In this document: positions 7,575-16,133 of the stretch, in pieces
Layout of the letters: each line of letters opens with the position of its first letter
Position numbering within the stretch: position 1 is the first letter of the stretch
DNA from: Ruminococcaceae bacterium FB2012
Lineage (GTDB): Bacteria; Bacillota; Clostridia; Oscillospirales; Ruminococcaceae
Assembly: GCA_900104495.1 (NCBI GenBank)
Contig: FMXS01000003.1
Location: forward strand, 248,001-312,000
DNA: 64,000 nt
Direction: 5' to 3'
The notes under the pieces: model-generated
What the model saw: only the letters and a program-made list of their open reading frames with translations
The model's database searches: none
Told to the model about the DNA's origin: nothing
Translations under genes and position numbers: made by a program

Positions 7575-8084
7575 TCAGCGGTAGTCGGAGGGCGCGTCTG
7601 CGTCCCTGACGGAATTGCGGTTAAGGAAAAGGTCAACGTCCTTTTCGTTTTCCTCGATCTTAGGGCTTACGATGCCGTCAAGGAACTTGAACAGCATAGC
7701 GAACACGATGCCCCAGAAGGTGGAGGTCAAGGCGCTGTAAAAGCTCCCCTGAACGTCCGACATATCGTTGACGAGGCTCAGCAGCGAGGTCACGGTTCCG
7801 AGGATACCCAGCAGAGGGAATATCCCGGTGAGGTTGACATACAGGGAATACCACCTGCCCATTTTGCTCCGCATAGCCACGACGTCGCTTTCACGGAGGC
7901 TGTCCAGTTCATTGCGGGCTTCTTCCTGGGACCTTCTGCTTCCGGGGACGAAAACGGTGAGGTGCATTTTGTCAAACAGCTCGTCCGCGTATCTTTTGGT
8001 GAAATAGAAGACCACCCCGTTGGCCGCCGCCAGCAGGAAGATTATCATATCGAAGCCGATTATATTTGAAAAAATGACTTTCAT
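7575..8084 (-). CDS. MotA/TolQ/ExbB-family proton-channel protein
   Basis: 169 residues with three membrane segments (about 5-28, 80-107, 117-140). The pair LLGILGTVTSLLSLV and SALTSTFWGIVFAMLF matches the conserved second and third helices of ExbB/TolQ. The ATG is chosen because AAAGGA stands 9 bases before it; an in-frame ATG ten codons upstream has no ribosome site. It is the first gene of a four-gene operon with an ExbD-like subunit, an ExbD-fold protein and a phosphoesterase. It lacks the long cytoplasmic tail of the Zorya protein ZorA and is shorter than MotA. An ExbB-type channel in a probable Gram-positive cell is unusual but not unheard of. Confidence 0.8.
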   Translation of the reverse strand: MKVIFSNIIGFDMIIFLLAAANGVVFYFTKRYADELFDKMHLTVFVPGSRRSQEEARNELDSLRESDVVAMRSKMGRWYSLYVNLTGIFPLLGILGTVTSLLSLVNDMSDVQGSFYSALTSTFWGIVFAMLFKFLDGIVSPKIEENEKDVDLFLNRNSVRDADAPSDYR

Positions 8085-8174
8085 ACATATCCGTCCTTTG
8101 TTTTTCGTATACATCCGGGGCAGAGGGCATTCTTCCCTGCGGGAGAATGCCGTAAAAACTTTGTCATTTATTAT

Positions 8175-8203
8175 ATTGTATCACGTTTTGTTTCTTAATG
8201 CAA
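8175..8203 (-). promoter_or_regulatory. Promoter of the ExbB/ExbD-like operon
   Basis: TTGCAT, a 17-base spacer and TACAAT on the minus strand, about 90 bases before the first start codon. The leader contains a short inverted repeat, TTCTTCCCTGC/GCGGGAGAA, near 8130-8150. Confidence 0.7.
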
Positions 8204-8279
8204 GAGTTTTTTACAAACCGCACAAAGAAATAAAGCTCACTTGGCGTTAACAGATGCGTAATATTTGTATGTATGAGTA

Positions 8280-8315
8280 TTTACATTTGAATGATATGCT
8301 AATTATAGTTATACC
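8280..8315 (+). promoter_or_regulatory. Possible promoter of the dockerin-protein gene
   Basis: Two overlapping readings are possible: TTTACA with 18 bases to TATAGT, or TTGAAT with 17 bases to TATACC. Both are weak matches to sigma-A. The region is AT-rich and divergent from the ExbB-like operon. Confidence 0.4.
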
Positions 8316-8347
8316 TTTTAACAAATGAAAACTGAGGAGGAAGAAAA

Positions 8348-10078
8348 ATGGAAGTTGTAAAAAAACGTTCGCTGTCGTTCATGACAGCGCTGATGCTGGT
8401 GTTATCACTGTTTGCCCTTGCGCCGGAGGGTGCGTTCAAGGCAAGTGCCGTTTCGGGAAAAGGTACGGAGGATAACCCTTATGTTATCAGCACTTATGAT
8501 GAGCTGAGAGAGTATTTCTCCCTTGCAGGATACCATACAAAAGAAAGAGTGTTTCTCAAGCTCGGCAAGGACATTGTTTCAAACGACAGCAAAGACAACT
8601 ATCAGATAGATACGAACAGCTATGTCGAGGGTATTTATCTTGACCTGGCAGGTCATAAGCTCAAGCGCACAGCGAGGACCGCAGACAACAATATGTTCAT
8701 TCTCAGCAACAAGGTGGTGATCAACGACAGCGTAGGCGGAGGCTCCATAGAAAGCGCTCTTTACACCAACAAAGCGACAGATAAGTGTATGTTTTCCACG
8801 TCTATGAAGGGTAAGCTGATAATAAAAGCAGGAAAATTCATTGCTCCGTATAACGAACGTTCAATGAGATCCGATACGATAATAAACAATCGCAGCGGCA
8901 TCGTTGAAATACGGGGCGGAGAATTTGAAAGCACCTCGACGATGTTCAAACAATCCACTGCCACGGATAATAATACCACTGTTAGCGGAGGCAAATTCAC
9001 TCACATCGGAAATGACAGCAATGCTGTATTCTCGATGCTCGGTTCCTTCACATTATACAACGGGACATTTGTGTTTGAAACAAATGATCTCGAAGGTGAA
9101 GCTGCGGTAAGAACAGGTGTCGAAGGTGATTCGATCCATCTTTCGACAACAGTTTATGTGAACGGTAAATATTCACCTCAGAACAAATCTGTTATTTACG
9201 GCAAAGACATAACAGGCAACAAAGCAGAGGTCCTTTACAAGAGCCCGACTGTAGAACGGTTCAACATCACCGTTACGGAACCCGTTGAAGGCAATTCCCC
9301 CGAAGAACCCGTCATCGATAATCCCAATGTAGAGTTCTTTCAATGGTCCTTCAGTGATATTAAATCTTCCGAGAAGCTGGGTCCGACCGACAAGTTCGTT
9401 GATGGCAGGGAGTATGTGTTTGAATTTTCCTTCAGACCGAAAAACGGATATATCTTCCCCTTCGCTCCCGAGGTAACGGTGAACGGAACAGGTAAGCCCA
9501 ATGCAAGGCTTGTCACCGGGCAGATCTATGCAACAAGCTGCCTTTATACGGCAGAGTCAAAGCTGAAAAAGGTCGACAGCTTCTATATCCACATTAACGT
9601 CCCCAAGGGCGGCGAGGCCCCCGACATTGACCCCGAGATCCGTTCGGAGGGCATTGAAGTGTCGAGCGTCAACTGGTTCAAGGGCACCGCCGCAGACATT
9701 GAAAACCTTATGAACAGAGGCAGCAAGTTTGTGGCAGGCGAAAAGTACACCTTGTTCTACACCGTTAAACCCTTGAACGGCTATAAGTTCAGCCCGACAG
9801 TAGCGGCCAAGCTCAACGCCTACACCCGCACGGTCAACGTCGATGAAGATTCCGGCATTGTGAATCTGAAATACACGTTCACGGCTAAGGAGGGCGACGT
9901 CCTCAAAGGCGACGTTGACGGCAACGGCGTCATCAACATGAAGGACCTCACCACTCTCCAGCGCTATGTCAACGGCTGGGATGCGACCATCAACGAAGCC
10001 AACTCCGACCTTGACAACAGCGGCGGCATAAATATGAAAGACGTTGCTGCCCTTCAAAGACTGATAAACACCCTCTGA
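8348..10078 (+). CDS. Secreted dockerin-containing protein
   Basis: 576 residues. A signal peptide (about 1-35, run LMLVLSLFALAPEG) is followed by a region rich in short strands and Gly/Asn (about 40-300), like a right-handed beta-helix. Two related beta-sandwich repeats follow (about 310-410 and 425-515), each with F..G..Y.F...PKNGY.F-type patterns. The last 60 residues are a dockerin with two calcium-binding F-hand repeats, DVDGNGVINMKDLTTLQRY and DLDNSGGINMKDVAALQRL. Dockerins plug extracellular proteins into cohesin scaffolds, so this protein probably sits on a cellulosome-like complex. No glycosidase catalytic motif is visible; binding or pectin-lyase-like activity are options. The ATG follows GAGGAGG. 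Start and dockerin are certain; the middle domains are tentative. Confidence 0.88.
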   Translation: MEVVKKRSLSFMTALMLVLSLFALAPEGAFKASAVSGKGTEDNPYVISTYDELREYFSLAGYHTKERVFLKLGKDIVSNDSKDNYQIDTNSYVEGIYLDLAGHKLKRTARTADNNMFILSNKVVINDSVGGGSIESALYTNKATDKCMFSTSMKGKLIIKAGKFIAPYNERSMRSDTIINNRSGIVEIRGGEFESTSTMFKQSTATDNNTTVSGGKFTHIGNDSNAVFSMLGSFTLYNGTFVFETNDLEGEAAVRTGVEGDSIHLSTTVYVNGKYSPQNKSVIYGKDITGNKAEVLYKSPTVERFNITVTEPVEGNSPEEPVIDNPNVEFFQWSFSDIKSSEKLGPTDKFVDGREYVFEFSFRPKNGYIFPFAPEVTVNGTGKPNARLVTGQIYATSCLYTAESKLKKVDSFYIHINVPKGGEAPDIDPEIRSEGIEVSSVNWFKGTAADIENLMNRGSKFVAGEKYTLFYTVKPLNGYKFSPTVAAKLNAYTRTVNVDEDSGIVNLKYTFTAKEGDVLKGDVDGNGVINMKDLTTLQRYVNGWDATINEANSDLDNSGGINMKDVAALQRLINTL

Positions 10079-10091
10079 TCTGCAAACTAAA

Positions 10092-10135
10092 AGCGGTATG
10101 CTCCCCGATCCGGGAAAGCATACCGCTGTTTTTTA
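10092..10135. terminator. Terminator between dockerin gene and citrate synthase gene
   Basis: Stem AGCGGTATGCT/AGCATACCGCT (11 base pairs) with a 14-base loop and TTTTTT on the plus strand. A shorter T-tract on the minus strand could also serve the convergent citrate synthase gene. Confidence 0.85.
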
Positions 10136-11482
10136 TGTCCTTTGGTCAATGGGGATATAGGTCTTGTCCCCTCTGACAGCCTTATAGGCGGGCCGGATGA
10201 TCCTCTTGCCGGTGACCAGCTCCTCAAAACGGTGAGCCGACCAGCCTGCCATTCGTGATACCGCGAACAGCGGTGTGAACAGATCGTCCGGGATACCGAG
10301 CATCCTGTATACCAGCCCCGAATACATATCCACGTTGGCGCACATGGTCTTGTCGTCATTCTTGATCTCCTTGAAAAGAACGGGGGTGAGCTTTTCGATC
10401 TTCTCCAGCAGGTCAAATTCCCGCTCGAACTCGGTGCCCTTGGCAAGTTCTCTCGCGGAGGCTTTGAGTATCACCGCTCTCGGATCGGAGAGGGTGTATA
10501 CCGCGTGGCCCATGCCGTAGATCAGCCCGGAGCCGTCGTTTTCCTCCTTGCGGAGTATCTTTTTAAGGAACTCCGCCACCTCGTCCTCGTCCTCCCAATT
10601 GTGGACGCCCTTCTTGACGCACTCGTGCATCTGAGTGACCTTGGCGTTGGCGCCGCCGTGACGCGGGCCCTTCAGAGCGCCGATAGCGGCGGAATAGGCC
10701 GAATAGGGGTCGGTCCCGGAGGAGGTCAGCACCCGGCAGGAGAAGGTGGAGTTGTTACCGCCTCCGTGTTCCGCATGGAGTATCAGCATGATGTCAAGCA
10801 GCTTGGCTTCGGCATCGGTGAACTCGCGGTCGGGGCGCAGCGCCGAAAGGATCATCTGCGCGGTGGAGTGCGAAGGTATCAGCGGGTGCATTATCATCGA
10901 CTTGTTGTTGTAGACTCTCTGCTTCACCTGGTAAGCCGACACCATAATATTCGGCAGCCTGCTGATGATAGAGATCGCCGTGGCCATTTCCTTGGCGGGA
11001 GAACGGTCCTCGGGGGAGTCGTCATAGGAATACAGTGCCAGCACCGAACGTCCCATTTCGTTCATTATATCCGGCGAAGGGGCTTTAAGTATCATATCCT
11101 CAAAGAAGCTGGGAGGCAGCTCGCGGTTCTCGGCCATGATCTCCGAGAAGGCATCCAGCTCGGCGCGGGTGGGCAGCTCGCCCAGCAGCAGGAGATACAC
11201 CACTTCCTCATAGCCGAAGCGGTTCTCCTTTTTGGCGTTTGACACCAGGTCGTTGATGTTATATCCCCGATAGATCAGCTGGCCCTCGATAGGGGCCTTT
11301 TCGCCTTCGTTGATAACGTAGCCGTGAACGTTGCATATATTTGTCAGTCCCGCGATAACGCCTGTTCCGTCCGCATTGCGGAGTCCGCGCTTGACCACAT
11401 ACTTGTCATAGAGTTTGGGGTCGATGGCGTTGTTCTCGACGAACTGTCTGTAAAGCACATCTCGTGCAGTATTGGGTATCAT
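10133..11482 (-). CDS. gltA: Citrate synthase
   Basis: 449 residues from the chosen ATG. It joins acetyl-CoA and oxaloacetate to citrate, the entry to the oxidative branch used by anaerobes to make 2-oxoglutarate. The family signature is present: HAEHGGGNNSTFSCR, GALKGPRHGGAN (catalytic His), GMGHAVYTLSDPRA (second His), and DMYSGLVYRMLGIP (Asp region). Three starts are possible in six codons (GTG 11491, ATG 11488, ATG 11482). The last is preferred because AGGTG stands 6 bases before it. The gene has its own promoter and terminator, with no aconitase or isocitrate dehydrogenase gene alongside. A methylcitrate synthase role cannot be excluded. Confidence 0.93.
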   Translation of the reverse strand: MIPNTARDVLYRQFVENNAIDPKLYDKYVVKRGLRNADGTGVIAGLTNICNVHGYVINEGEKAPIEGQLIYRGYNINDLVSNAKKENRFGYEEVVYLLLLGELPTRAELDAFSEIMAENRELPPSFFEDMILKAPSPDIMNEMGRSVLALYSYDDSPEDRSPAKEMATAISIISRLPNIMVSAYQVKQRVYNNKSMIMHPLIPSHSTAQMILSALRPDREFTDAEAKLLDIMLILHAEHGGGNNSTFSCRVLTSSGTDPYSAYSAAIGALKGPRHGGANAKVTQMHECVKKGVHNWEDEDEVAEFLKKILRKEENDGSGLIYGMGHAVYTLSDPRAVILKASARELAKGTEFEREFDLLEKIEKLTPVLFKEIKNDDKTMCANVDMYSGLVYRMLGIPDDLFTPLFAVSRMAGWSAHRFEELVTGKRIIRPAYKAVRGDKTYIPIDQRT

Positions 11483-11516
11483 TTTCATCACCTGTCCGTT
11501 TTGGTTTGTATATTCA

Positions 11517-11545
11517 ATTGTATCATACAGCGGCCGTTATGTCAA
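11517..11545 (-). promoter_or_regulatory. Promoter of the citrate synthase gene
   Basis: TTGACA, a 17-base spacer and TACAAT on the minus strand, directly after the stop of the BspA-like dockerin gene. Confidence 0.8.
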
Positions 11546-11552
11546 GCGGACC

Positions 11553-13577
11553 TCAAATGGAGTTCAGCAGTCTTTGAAGGGCGGCCACGTCCTTCATGTT
11601 CACTTTTCCTTCCCCGGTGAGGTCGGCATTTTCGATGCTGATCTCAATGTCCCAGCCGTTGACATAGCGCTGGAGAGTGGCAAGGTCCTTCATGTTGAGG
11701 GCACCGTCGCCGTTGACGTCCCCGAGCATATACTTATAGGGGACCTTGTAGCTGATGCTGTATTCCGCGCTGCCGTCGGAGTACACCGCCGTTCTTTCGG
11801 CGGGCCGTCCCAACACCGTTACTGCCGTGTTCCGGGTGAGCCGGAAGCCCTCGGCGGGGGTGAGCCTGATGACCGCAGTGCATTCGGTGCCGGCGGCAAA
11901 GGTGCTCTTTGCCGTGAGCTTTTTTTCGCCGCAGTACCAGCTGAGGGAGCATTCAAGCTCCGCCTCCGACGATGCCGTAAAGTCGGGAGCAACAAAGGCC
12001 TCCGGGACTGTCAGAGTCAGCTCCGCCGAATCGACGGGAACGCCCTCCGGCAGAACGGTAAGCTCGTTCACGGGGACCTTCGCCGAGCCCGTAGGGTCCT
12101 CGGGGTCGGGCTGAGACACCACCGGGGTGCCTCCGCTGAAATAAGCGCCCTCGGGAGACACGACACTGCATTTTTCCAGTGTCACGCTGCCGAAGCCGGT
12201 GACAGCCGCTTCGCTGTAAGGCGCGGAGACCGTCAGCTCGGAGTTGATGATCTTGAGAGCAGAGCCCTCTCCTCCGCCGATGATACCCAGGCCGGAGTCA
12301 ACGATGACCTCGGCCTTCTCGAAGGTCAGCAGAGAATCTGCGGTGATGCCGGCGCTGCCGGAGCTGACCGTAAGGCGTCCGCTGCCGGAAATGACCGCAG
12401 GAGCGCGGAAGATCATTGCCGTGCTGCCGGAGGAGATATTTATATCGCCCTCCGCGTAAACAGTCAGACCGTCGATGCCGCTGCTTATGAAGCAGTCGTT
12501 CAGATCATTGCTTAGGGTCAGAGTCCTGCTGTCGGAGTCGTAGCGGGCGGAGCCGTCACCGAGGATGTCTCCGCAGTTGCAGTCCGTGACCACGGTGCCG
12601 CCCAAAGAAAGCCTGAACTTCTCGGTGAAATACCCCGGAGCGTCTTTCCTGTCGATGCGGGCGTATAAGCTGTCTGTATGCTCTGCGTCGAAGGCCGTTC
12701 CGCGGCCGCCGGCAACGGCGGTGCAGTCTTTGAACATATCCGTTGAGATGCTGCCCTTGGGGACAGTCCAGCCGTCGGAGACGAATATCCTCTCCAGGCC
12801 GGTACAGCCGGCAAACAGCTCCCGGAAATCGGTGGCCGACGCGGTGTCAAAGGAGGAAAGGTCCAGGCTTTTCAGCGCGGCGCAGCCCATGAAGGTCTGA
12901 TGCAGATATTTAACGTTCCCGGTGTCGAAGGAAGAAAGGTCAAGGGATGCCAGTTTGGTGCATCCGCTGAACATCCCGCTGAGATTTGAAGCCTTGGAGA
13001 TGTTGAAGTTATAGATGTCGATGCTTTTCAGTTCGGAGCAGTAATGGAACATACCGCTGAGGTTCTCGGCGTTTGCGGTGTTGATACCGTAGAGGCTGAT
13101 GCTCCCGAGAGAGGAACACCTGGAGAACATCCCCTTCATCGTGGTGACATTGGAAGTGTCGATGAAGGTCTTGTAGTCGGACAGAGTCACCGAAACCGCC
13201 TGAGTGCAGTCACGGAACATCCAGCTCATATCGGTGACGGCAGAGGTGTCGGCCTTCACGATGTCAAAGCTCAATGCTCTGAAATCTCTGAAAAGCTCCG
13301 AACAGTCCGCAGGGAACACGGCGGTGTCCTCTGCGATGACGCTTTCGACTTCATCATTGCCGGCGTAGGCCCGGACATCTTCCTTATCTATTTTACCCTT
13401 GAGGGTAAGCACGCCGGTATTCTTATCGAACACCACATTCGGGTCAGTGGGGCCCACAGGGATAATGGGCGTTTCGTAGGGATCCCTTTCCGCAGCCGCC
13501 GGGACCGTCCCGAAGGACGCGAAAACCATAGCGAGCCCGGAGACAAAAGCCAGCGAACGCTGTCTGAACGGCTTCAT
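11553..13577 (-). CDS. Secreted BspA-like (DUF285) repeat protein with dockerin
   Basis: 674 residues. A signal peptide (about 1-28, ending in PAAAE) leads to a run of about six repeats of the type L..MF..C..L..I.L (about 115-275), the leucine-rich BspA/DUF285 surface-protein repeat. A beta-rich region without recognised motif follows (about 310-500), then an immunoglobulin-like part (about 510-610). It ends in a dockerin with repeats DVNGDGALNMKDLATLQRY and DLTGEGKVNMKDVAALQRL. In the second calcium loop, Thr replaces the usual Asp/Asn at position 3. BspA repeats are typical of adhesion proteins; with a dockerin they would be displayed on a scaffold. No enzyme motif is seen. The start follows AGGAGG, and an own promoter lies upstream. 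Confidence 0.88.
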   Translation of the reverse strand: MKPFRQRSLAFVSGLAMVFASFGTVPAAAERDPYETPIIPVGPTDPNVVFDKNTGVLTLKGKIDKEDVRAYAGNDEVESVIAEDTAVFPADCSELFRDFRALSFDIVKADTSAVTDMSWMFRDCTQAVSVTLSDYKTFIDTSNVTTMKGMFSRCSSLGSISLYGINTANAENLSGMFHYCSELKSIDIYNFNISKASNLSGMFSGCTKLASLDLSSFDTGNVKYLHQTFMGCAALKSLDLSSFDTASATDFRELFAGCTGLERIFVSDGWTVPKGSISTDMFKDCTAVAGGRGTAFDAEHTDSLYARIDRKDAPGYFTEKFRLSLGGTVVTDCNCGDILGDGSARYDSDSRTLTLSNDLNDCFISSGIDGLTVYAEGDINISSGSTAMIFRAPAVISGSGRLTVSSGSAGITADSLLTFEKAEVIVDSGLGIIGGGEGSALKIINSELTVSAPYSEAAVTGFGSVTLEKCSVVSPEGAYFSGGTPVVSQPDPEDPTGSAKVPVNELTVLPEGVPVDSAELTLTVPEAFVAPDFTASSEAELECSLSWYCGEKKLTAKSTFAAGTECTAVIRLTPAEGFRLTRNTAVTVLGRPAERTAVYSDGSAEYSISYKVPYKYMLGDVNGDGALNMKDLATLQRYVNGWDIEISIENADLTGEGKVNMKDVAALQRLLNSI

Positions 13578-13666
13578 ATCGGCTCCTCCTTATGCAAGTA
13601 TTTTTTACGTTCCGAATTTCAGCGGAGCAAAGTCCGCCAAGCTGATAAAGGCAATATCTGTTTTCA

Positions 13667-13695
13667 ATTGTATCACAGATTTTCAGATCAGTCAA
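13667..13695 (-). promoter_or_regulatory. Promoter of the BspA-like dockerin gene
   Basis: TTGACT, a 17-base spacer and TACAAT on the minus strand. A hairpin, TCAAGCGGG/CCCGCTTGA (13692-13719), overlaps the -35 box and the end of the MATE gene upstream. Confidence 0.75.
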
Positions 13696-13707
13696 GCGGG
13701 CCCGCAC

Positions 13708-15096
13708 TCAGCCCGCTTGATCTTTCGCAAGATTTTTGAGCCAGCGCTCCTTTTTGAGCCAGATGTGGAATACTATCAGCTTTACCACATCCAAAAGTTT
13801 TACGCCGAGATACATCGCCACCGGGCCTATGTCAGTAAGAAAGCCCAGCATGAACAGCATCGGCAGCATAATGAAGATCGTGATAGCCGAGTCGGTGTAG
13901 GCGCCCATAGCCGTATCGCCTCCGGCTCTCGCCACAGCCATCTGCGAGTTCATATATACCCACACGGGCATGAAGCAGGACATCATTATTACCATGCTCC
14001 GGCAGATAGAAACGGCGTCGGCGCTGAGCTTGCCGAACACCAGCGGGATCAGCAGCGTGGTTGCAAGACCGAAGAGCGTCATGAACACGCCGAACACTGC
14101 CGCTCCCGACAGCAGCCAGGTCTTTTGCCGGCGGGCCTCCTCCAGCTTCCCTTCTCCCAGGGTCTTTCCGATGATGACTCCCACCGCCGAATAGATGCCT
14201 CCGAAGGCCACGAAGAACAGGTTGGCTACCGCAAAGCTGGCGGCCATGCCCGAGACCACGTCCGCGCCGCCGCGTCCGTTGTAGATCGCGGTGGTTATCG
14301 TTTCCGACAGCACCCAGACCATTTCGCAGAACAGCACCAGCGAACCCTTTTTGAGGATGCTCCGAAAGAGCCTGCGGTCGATCTTGAACAGCCTTGTGAG
14401 CTTCACCGCGAACTCCGGCTTCGTTCTGATATATATTACAATGAAAATGACAAACTCCACGGTGCGGGCGATGACCGTCGCCAGCGCAGCTCCCTGCACT
14501 CCCAGCTTCGGAAAGCCTAAGTTCCCGTAGATCAGCAGCCAGTTGAACAGGGTGTTGGTGAGGGTGGCTGCCACGGTCACCAGCAAGGGTATCTTCACCC
14601 GTCCCAGGTCTCTCAGAGAGCTGGCGATACAGACGGAGAAGGTCATGGGGATGCCCATGAAGAACACGATGTTGATATACTTAACGCCCTCGTCCAGTAT
14701 GGCTTCGGCGTCCTCGTTGCCGATAAGCATCAGCGAAAGCACCTGCCTCGGAAAGACGATGCACACCAGCAGGAACGGCACGAATGCGGCCAGTCCCATG
14801 ACCAGCTTGAATCTGAAAGCCTGCTTCATCCCCTCCCCGTCCTTCGCACCGAAGAACTGGGTCATAAAGATTCCGCCCGCCATACAGATAGCGTTGAGAT
14901 ATACCATAAACACGAACAGCACCTGTCCCGCCACGTTGACCCCGGACATGGGGATATCTCCCAGTCCCGACACCATAAAGTTGTCTATCAGCGACACGAG
15001 GCTTTGTATCAGCTGCTGAAGCATGATCGGCACGGCGATAGCGAGGGCCGTACCGTAAAATTTCCGCGGTCCGAACAGACCGCTTATCTTTTCCAT
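13708..15096 (-). CDS. MATE-family multidrug/metabolite efflux transporter
   Basis: 462 residues with about 12 hydrophobic segments in two halves, the layout of a MATE cation-coupled exporter. Characteristic stretches are PIMLQQLIQSLVSLIDNFMV near the start, GAALATVIARTVEF and the FFGAKDGEGMKQAFRF region after the second helix. MATE proteins export drugs or metabolites in exchange for Na+ or H+. Substrate cannot be inferred. AAGGAT lies 8 bases before the ATG. It follows an acetyltransferase gene in the same direction with a 67-base gap, so joint transcription is possible but not shown. Confidence 0.9.
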   Translation of the reverse strand: MEKISGLFGPRKFYGTALAIAVPIMLQQLIQSLVSLIDNFMVSGLGDIPMSGVNVAGQVLFVFMVYLNAICMAGGIFMTQFFGAKDGEGMKQAFRFKLVMGLAAFVPFLLVCIVFPRQVLSLMLIGNEDAEAILDEGVKYINIVFFMGIPMTFSVCIASSLRDLGRVKIPLLVTVAATLTNTLFNWLLIYGNLGFPKLGVQGAALATVIARTVEFVIFIVIYIRTKPEFAVKLTRLFKIDRRLFRSILKKGSLVLFCEMVWVLSETITTAIYNGRGGADVVSGMAASFAVANLFFVAFGGIYSAVGVIIGKTLGEGKLEEARRQKTWLLSGAAVFGVFMTLFGLATTLLIPLVFGKLSADAVSICRSMVIMMSCFMPVWVYMNSQMAVARAGGDTAMGAYTDSAITIFIMLPMLFMLGFLTDIGPVAMYLGVKLLDVVKLIVFHIWLKKERWLKNLAKDQAG

Positions 15097-15163
15097 TTTG
15101 AATTATCCTTTCTTTCTGTTATCCGATGACGGCCCGCGCCTGTGACGGAAGGGTCGATCGGCT

Positions 15164-15613
15164 TTATATCGTCGGTTTATATATCATCGGCGTGAAGCGG
15201 ATGCCGTTGACCGTCTGCTCCGCGTCGGTGGGAGCAAGCCCCAGCTTTTTGTAGAACGGCAGACCGTAGGGCGAAGAATTTAGAGTTATCTCCTGCCCGG
15301 GGTGATCCTCCAGCATACGGCGGAAAAGCCTTGTGCCGATGCCCCGACGGTGATACTCGCCGTCCACGAAGAAGAAGCAGATGTGACGCTTTTCGGCCCT
15401 TATCCCCAGCAGCCCCGCCAGCCTTTCGCCGTCGAAGGCTCCGTAGTAAACTATCCCCGCGAGGTAGTTTTCGTCTTTGAGACACTTGCGGAACTCCTCG
15501 GTCCCCTCCGGGGAATAATCGGGGGACTCATATTCCTCAAACACCCTCAGAGCCAGCTCCAGCGCCGCAGGACGCTCCGAGGCTTCAAGCATTCTGATAT
15601 TTATTTCATCCAT
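15164..15613 (-). CDS. GNAT-family N-acetyltransferase
   Basis: 149 residues. Acetyl-CoA-dependent transferase fold with the conserved motif A VDGEYHRRGIGTRLFRRML (the R..G.G loop binds the pyrophosphate of acetyl-CoA) and the late segment LPFYKKLGL typical of GNAT enzymes. The acceptor is unknown. The ATG follows GAAAGGAGC. It lies between the MATE gene and the terminator of the HU operon. Confidence 0.85.
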   Translation of the reverse strand: MDEINIRMLEASERPAALELALRVFEEYESPDYSPEGTEEFRKCLKDENYLAGIVYYGAFDGERLAGLLGIRAEKRHICFFFVDGEYHRRGIGTRLFRRMLEDHPGQEITLNSSPYGLPFYKKLGLAPTDAEQTVNGIRFTPMIYKPTI

Positions 15614-15645
15614 TCCGGACGCTCCTTTCTATTTCGTACAGACAC

Positions 15646-15674
15646 AAAAAGCCGCCGGACGATCATCCGGCGGC
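15646..15674 (-). terminator. Terminator of the HU / H1-like operon
   Basis: Nine-base stem GCCGCCGGA/TCCGGCGGC followed by TTTTT on the minus strand. Confidence 0.85.
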
Positions 15675-15689
15675 CTTGAATAGTTTGGA

Positions 15690-16097
15690 TCAGAGATCAA
15701 CCTTGCCAGTAAACTTGCCTACAACATAGTAAGCAGCGTTATCCTCGGGCTTTACGTAAACCTGAACGTTCTTGGCAGTCTTCTTGGTCTGAGCCTTGTA
15801 GTCAGCCTTGCAAGCCTCAAGAACAGCCTTCATCTCGATCTGTCTGTCAGCAAACTCAAGAACGATCTTGTCACCGGTCTTAGCCTCTACCTTCTCGGCA
15901 GCCTTCTTAACGGTCTTCTTGGCAGCGGTAGCTGTCTTCTTAGCAGCTGTCTCAGTCTTAGCAGCAGCCTTCTTAGCAGCGGTCTCGGTCTTAGCAGCAG
16001 CCTTCTTGGCAGCGCCGGCGACCTTCTTGCCCTCAGCCTTTACAGCCTCGGCAGCCTTCTCAACTGTTTCCTTAACAGCCTCTTTCTTATCAGCCAT
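15690..16097 (-). CDS. Histone-H1-like Lys/Ala-rich protein with C-terminal DUF6465-like domain
   Basis: 135 residues. The first 75 are almost only Lys, Ala, Glu, Thr and Val, with tandem KAAAKTETAA units and further AKKT repeats like the DNA-binding tail of histone H1 or bacterial Hc1/HU-tail proteins. The last 55 form a compact domain starting IVLEFADRQIEM and ending YYVVGKFTGKVDL, which I take to be the DUF6465 type found in Clostridia. The gene follows the HU gene by 36 bases and shares its promoter, so a nucleoid role is likely but inferred. The repeat region also has unusual base composition with a repeated AGCAGCCTTCTTAGC word. Confidence 0.8.
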   Translation of the reverse strand: MADKKEAVKETVEKAAEAVKAEGKKVAGAAKKAAAKTETAAKKAAAKTETAAKKTATAAKKTVKKAAEKVEAKTGDKIVLEFADRQIEMKAVLEACKADYKAQTKKTAKNVQVYVKPEDNAAYYVVGKFTGKVDL

Positions 16098-16133
16098 GAT
16101 TCTTTTTCTCCTTCCAGATGATTTGTGTTTGGA

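Noticed and set aside
5541..8084. Zorya anti-phage system
   Set aside because: The channel pair recalls ZorA/ZorB, but ZorA's long tail, a peptidoglycan-binding ZorB domain and the ZorC/D/E effector genes are missing.
15900..16060. CRISPR-like or satellite repeat
   Set aside because: The repeated AGCAGCCTTCTTAGC words are the Lys/Ala codons of the H1-like protein; spacing is not CRISPR-like.
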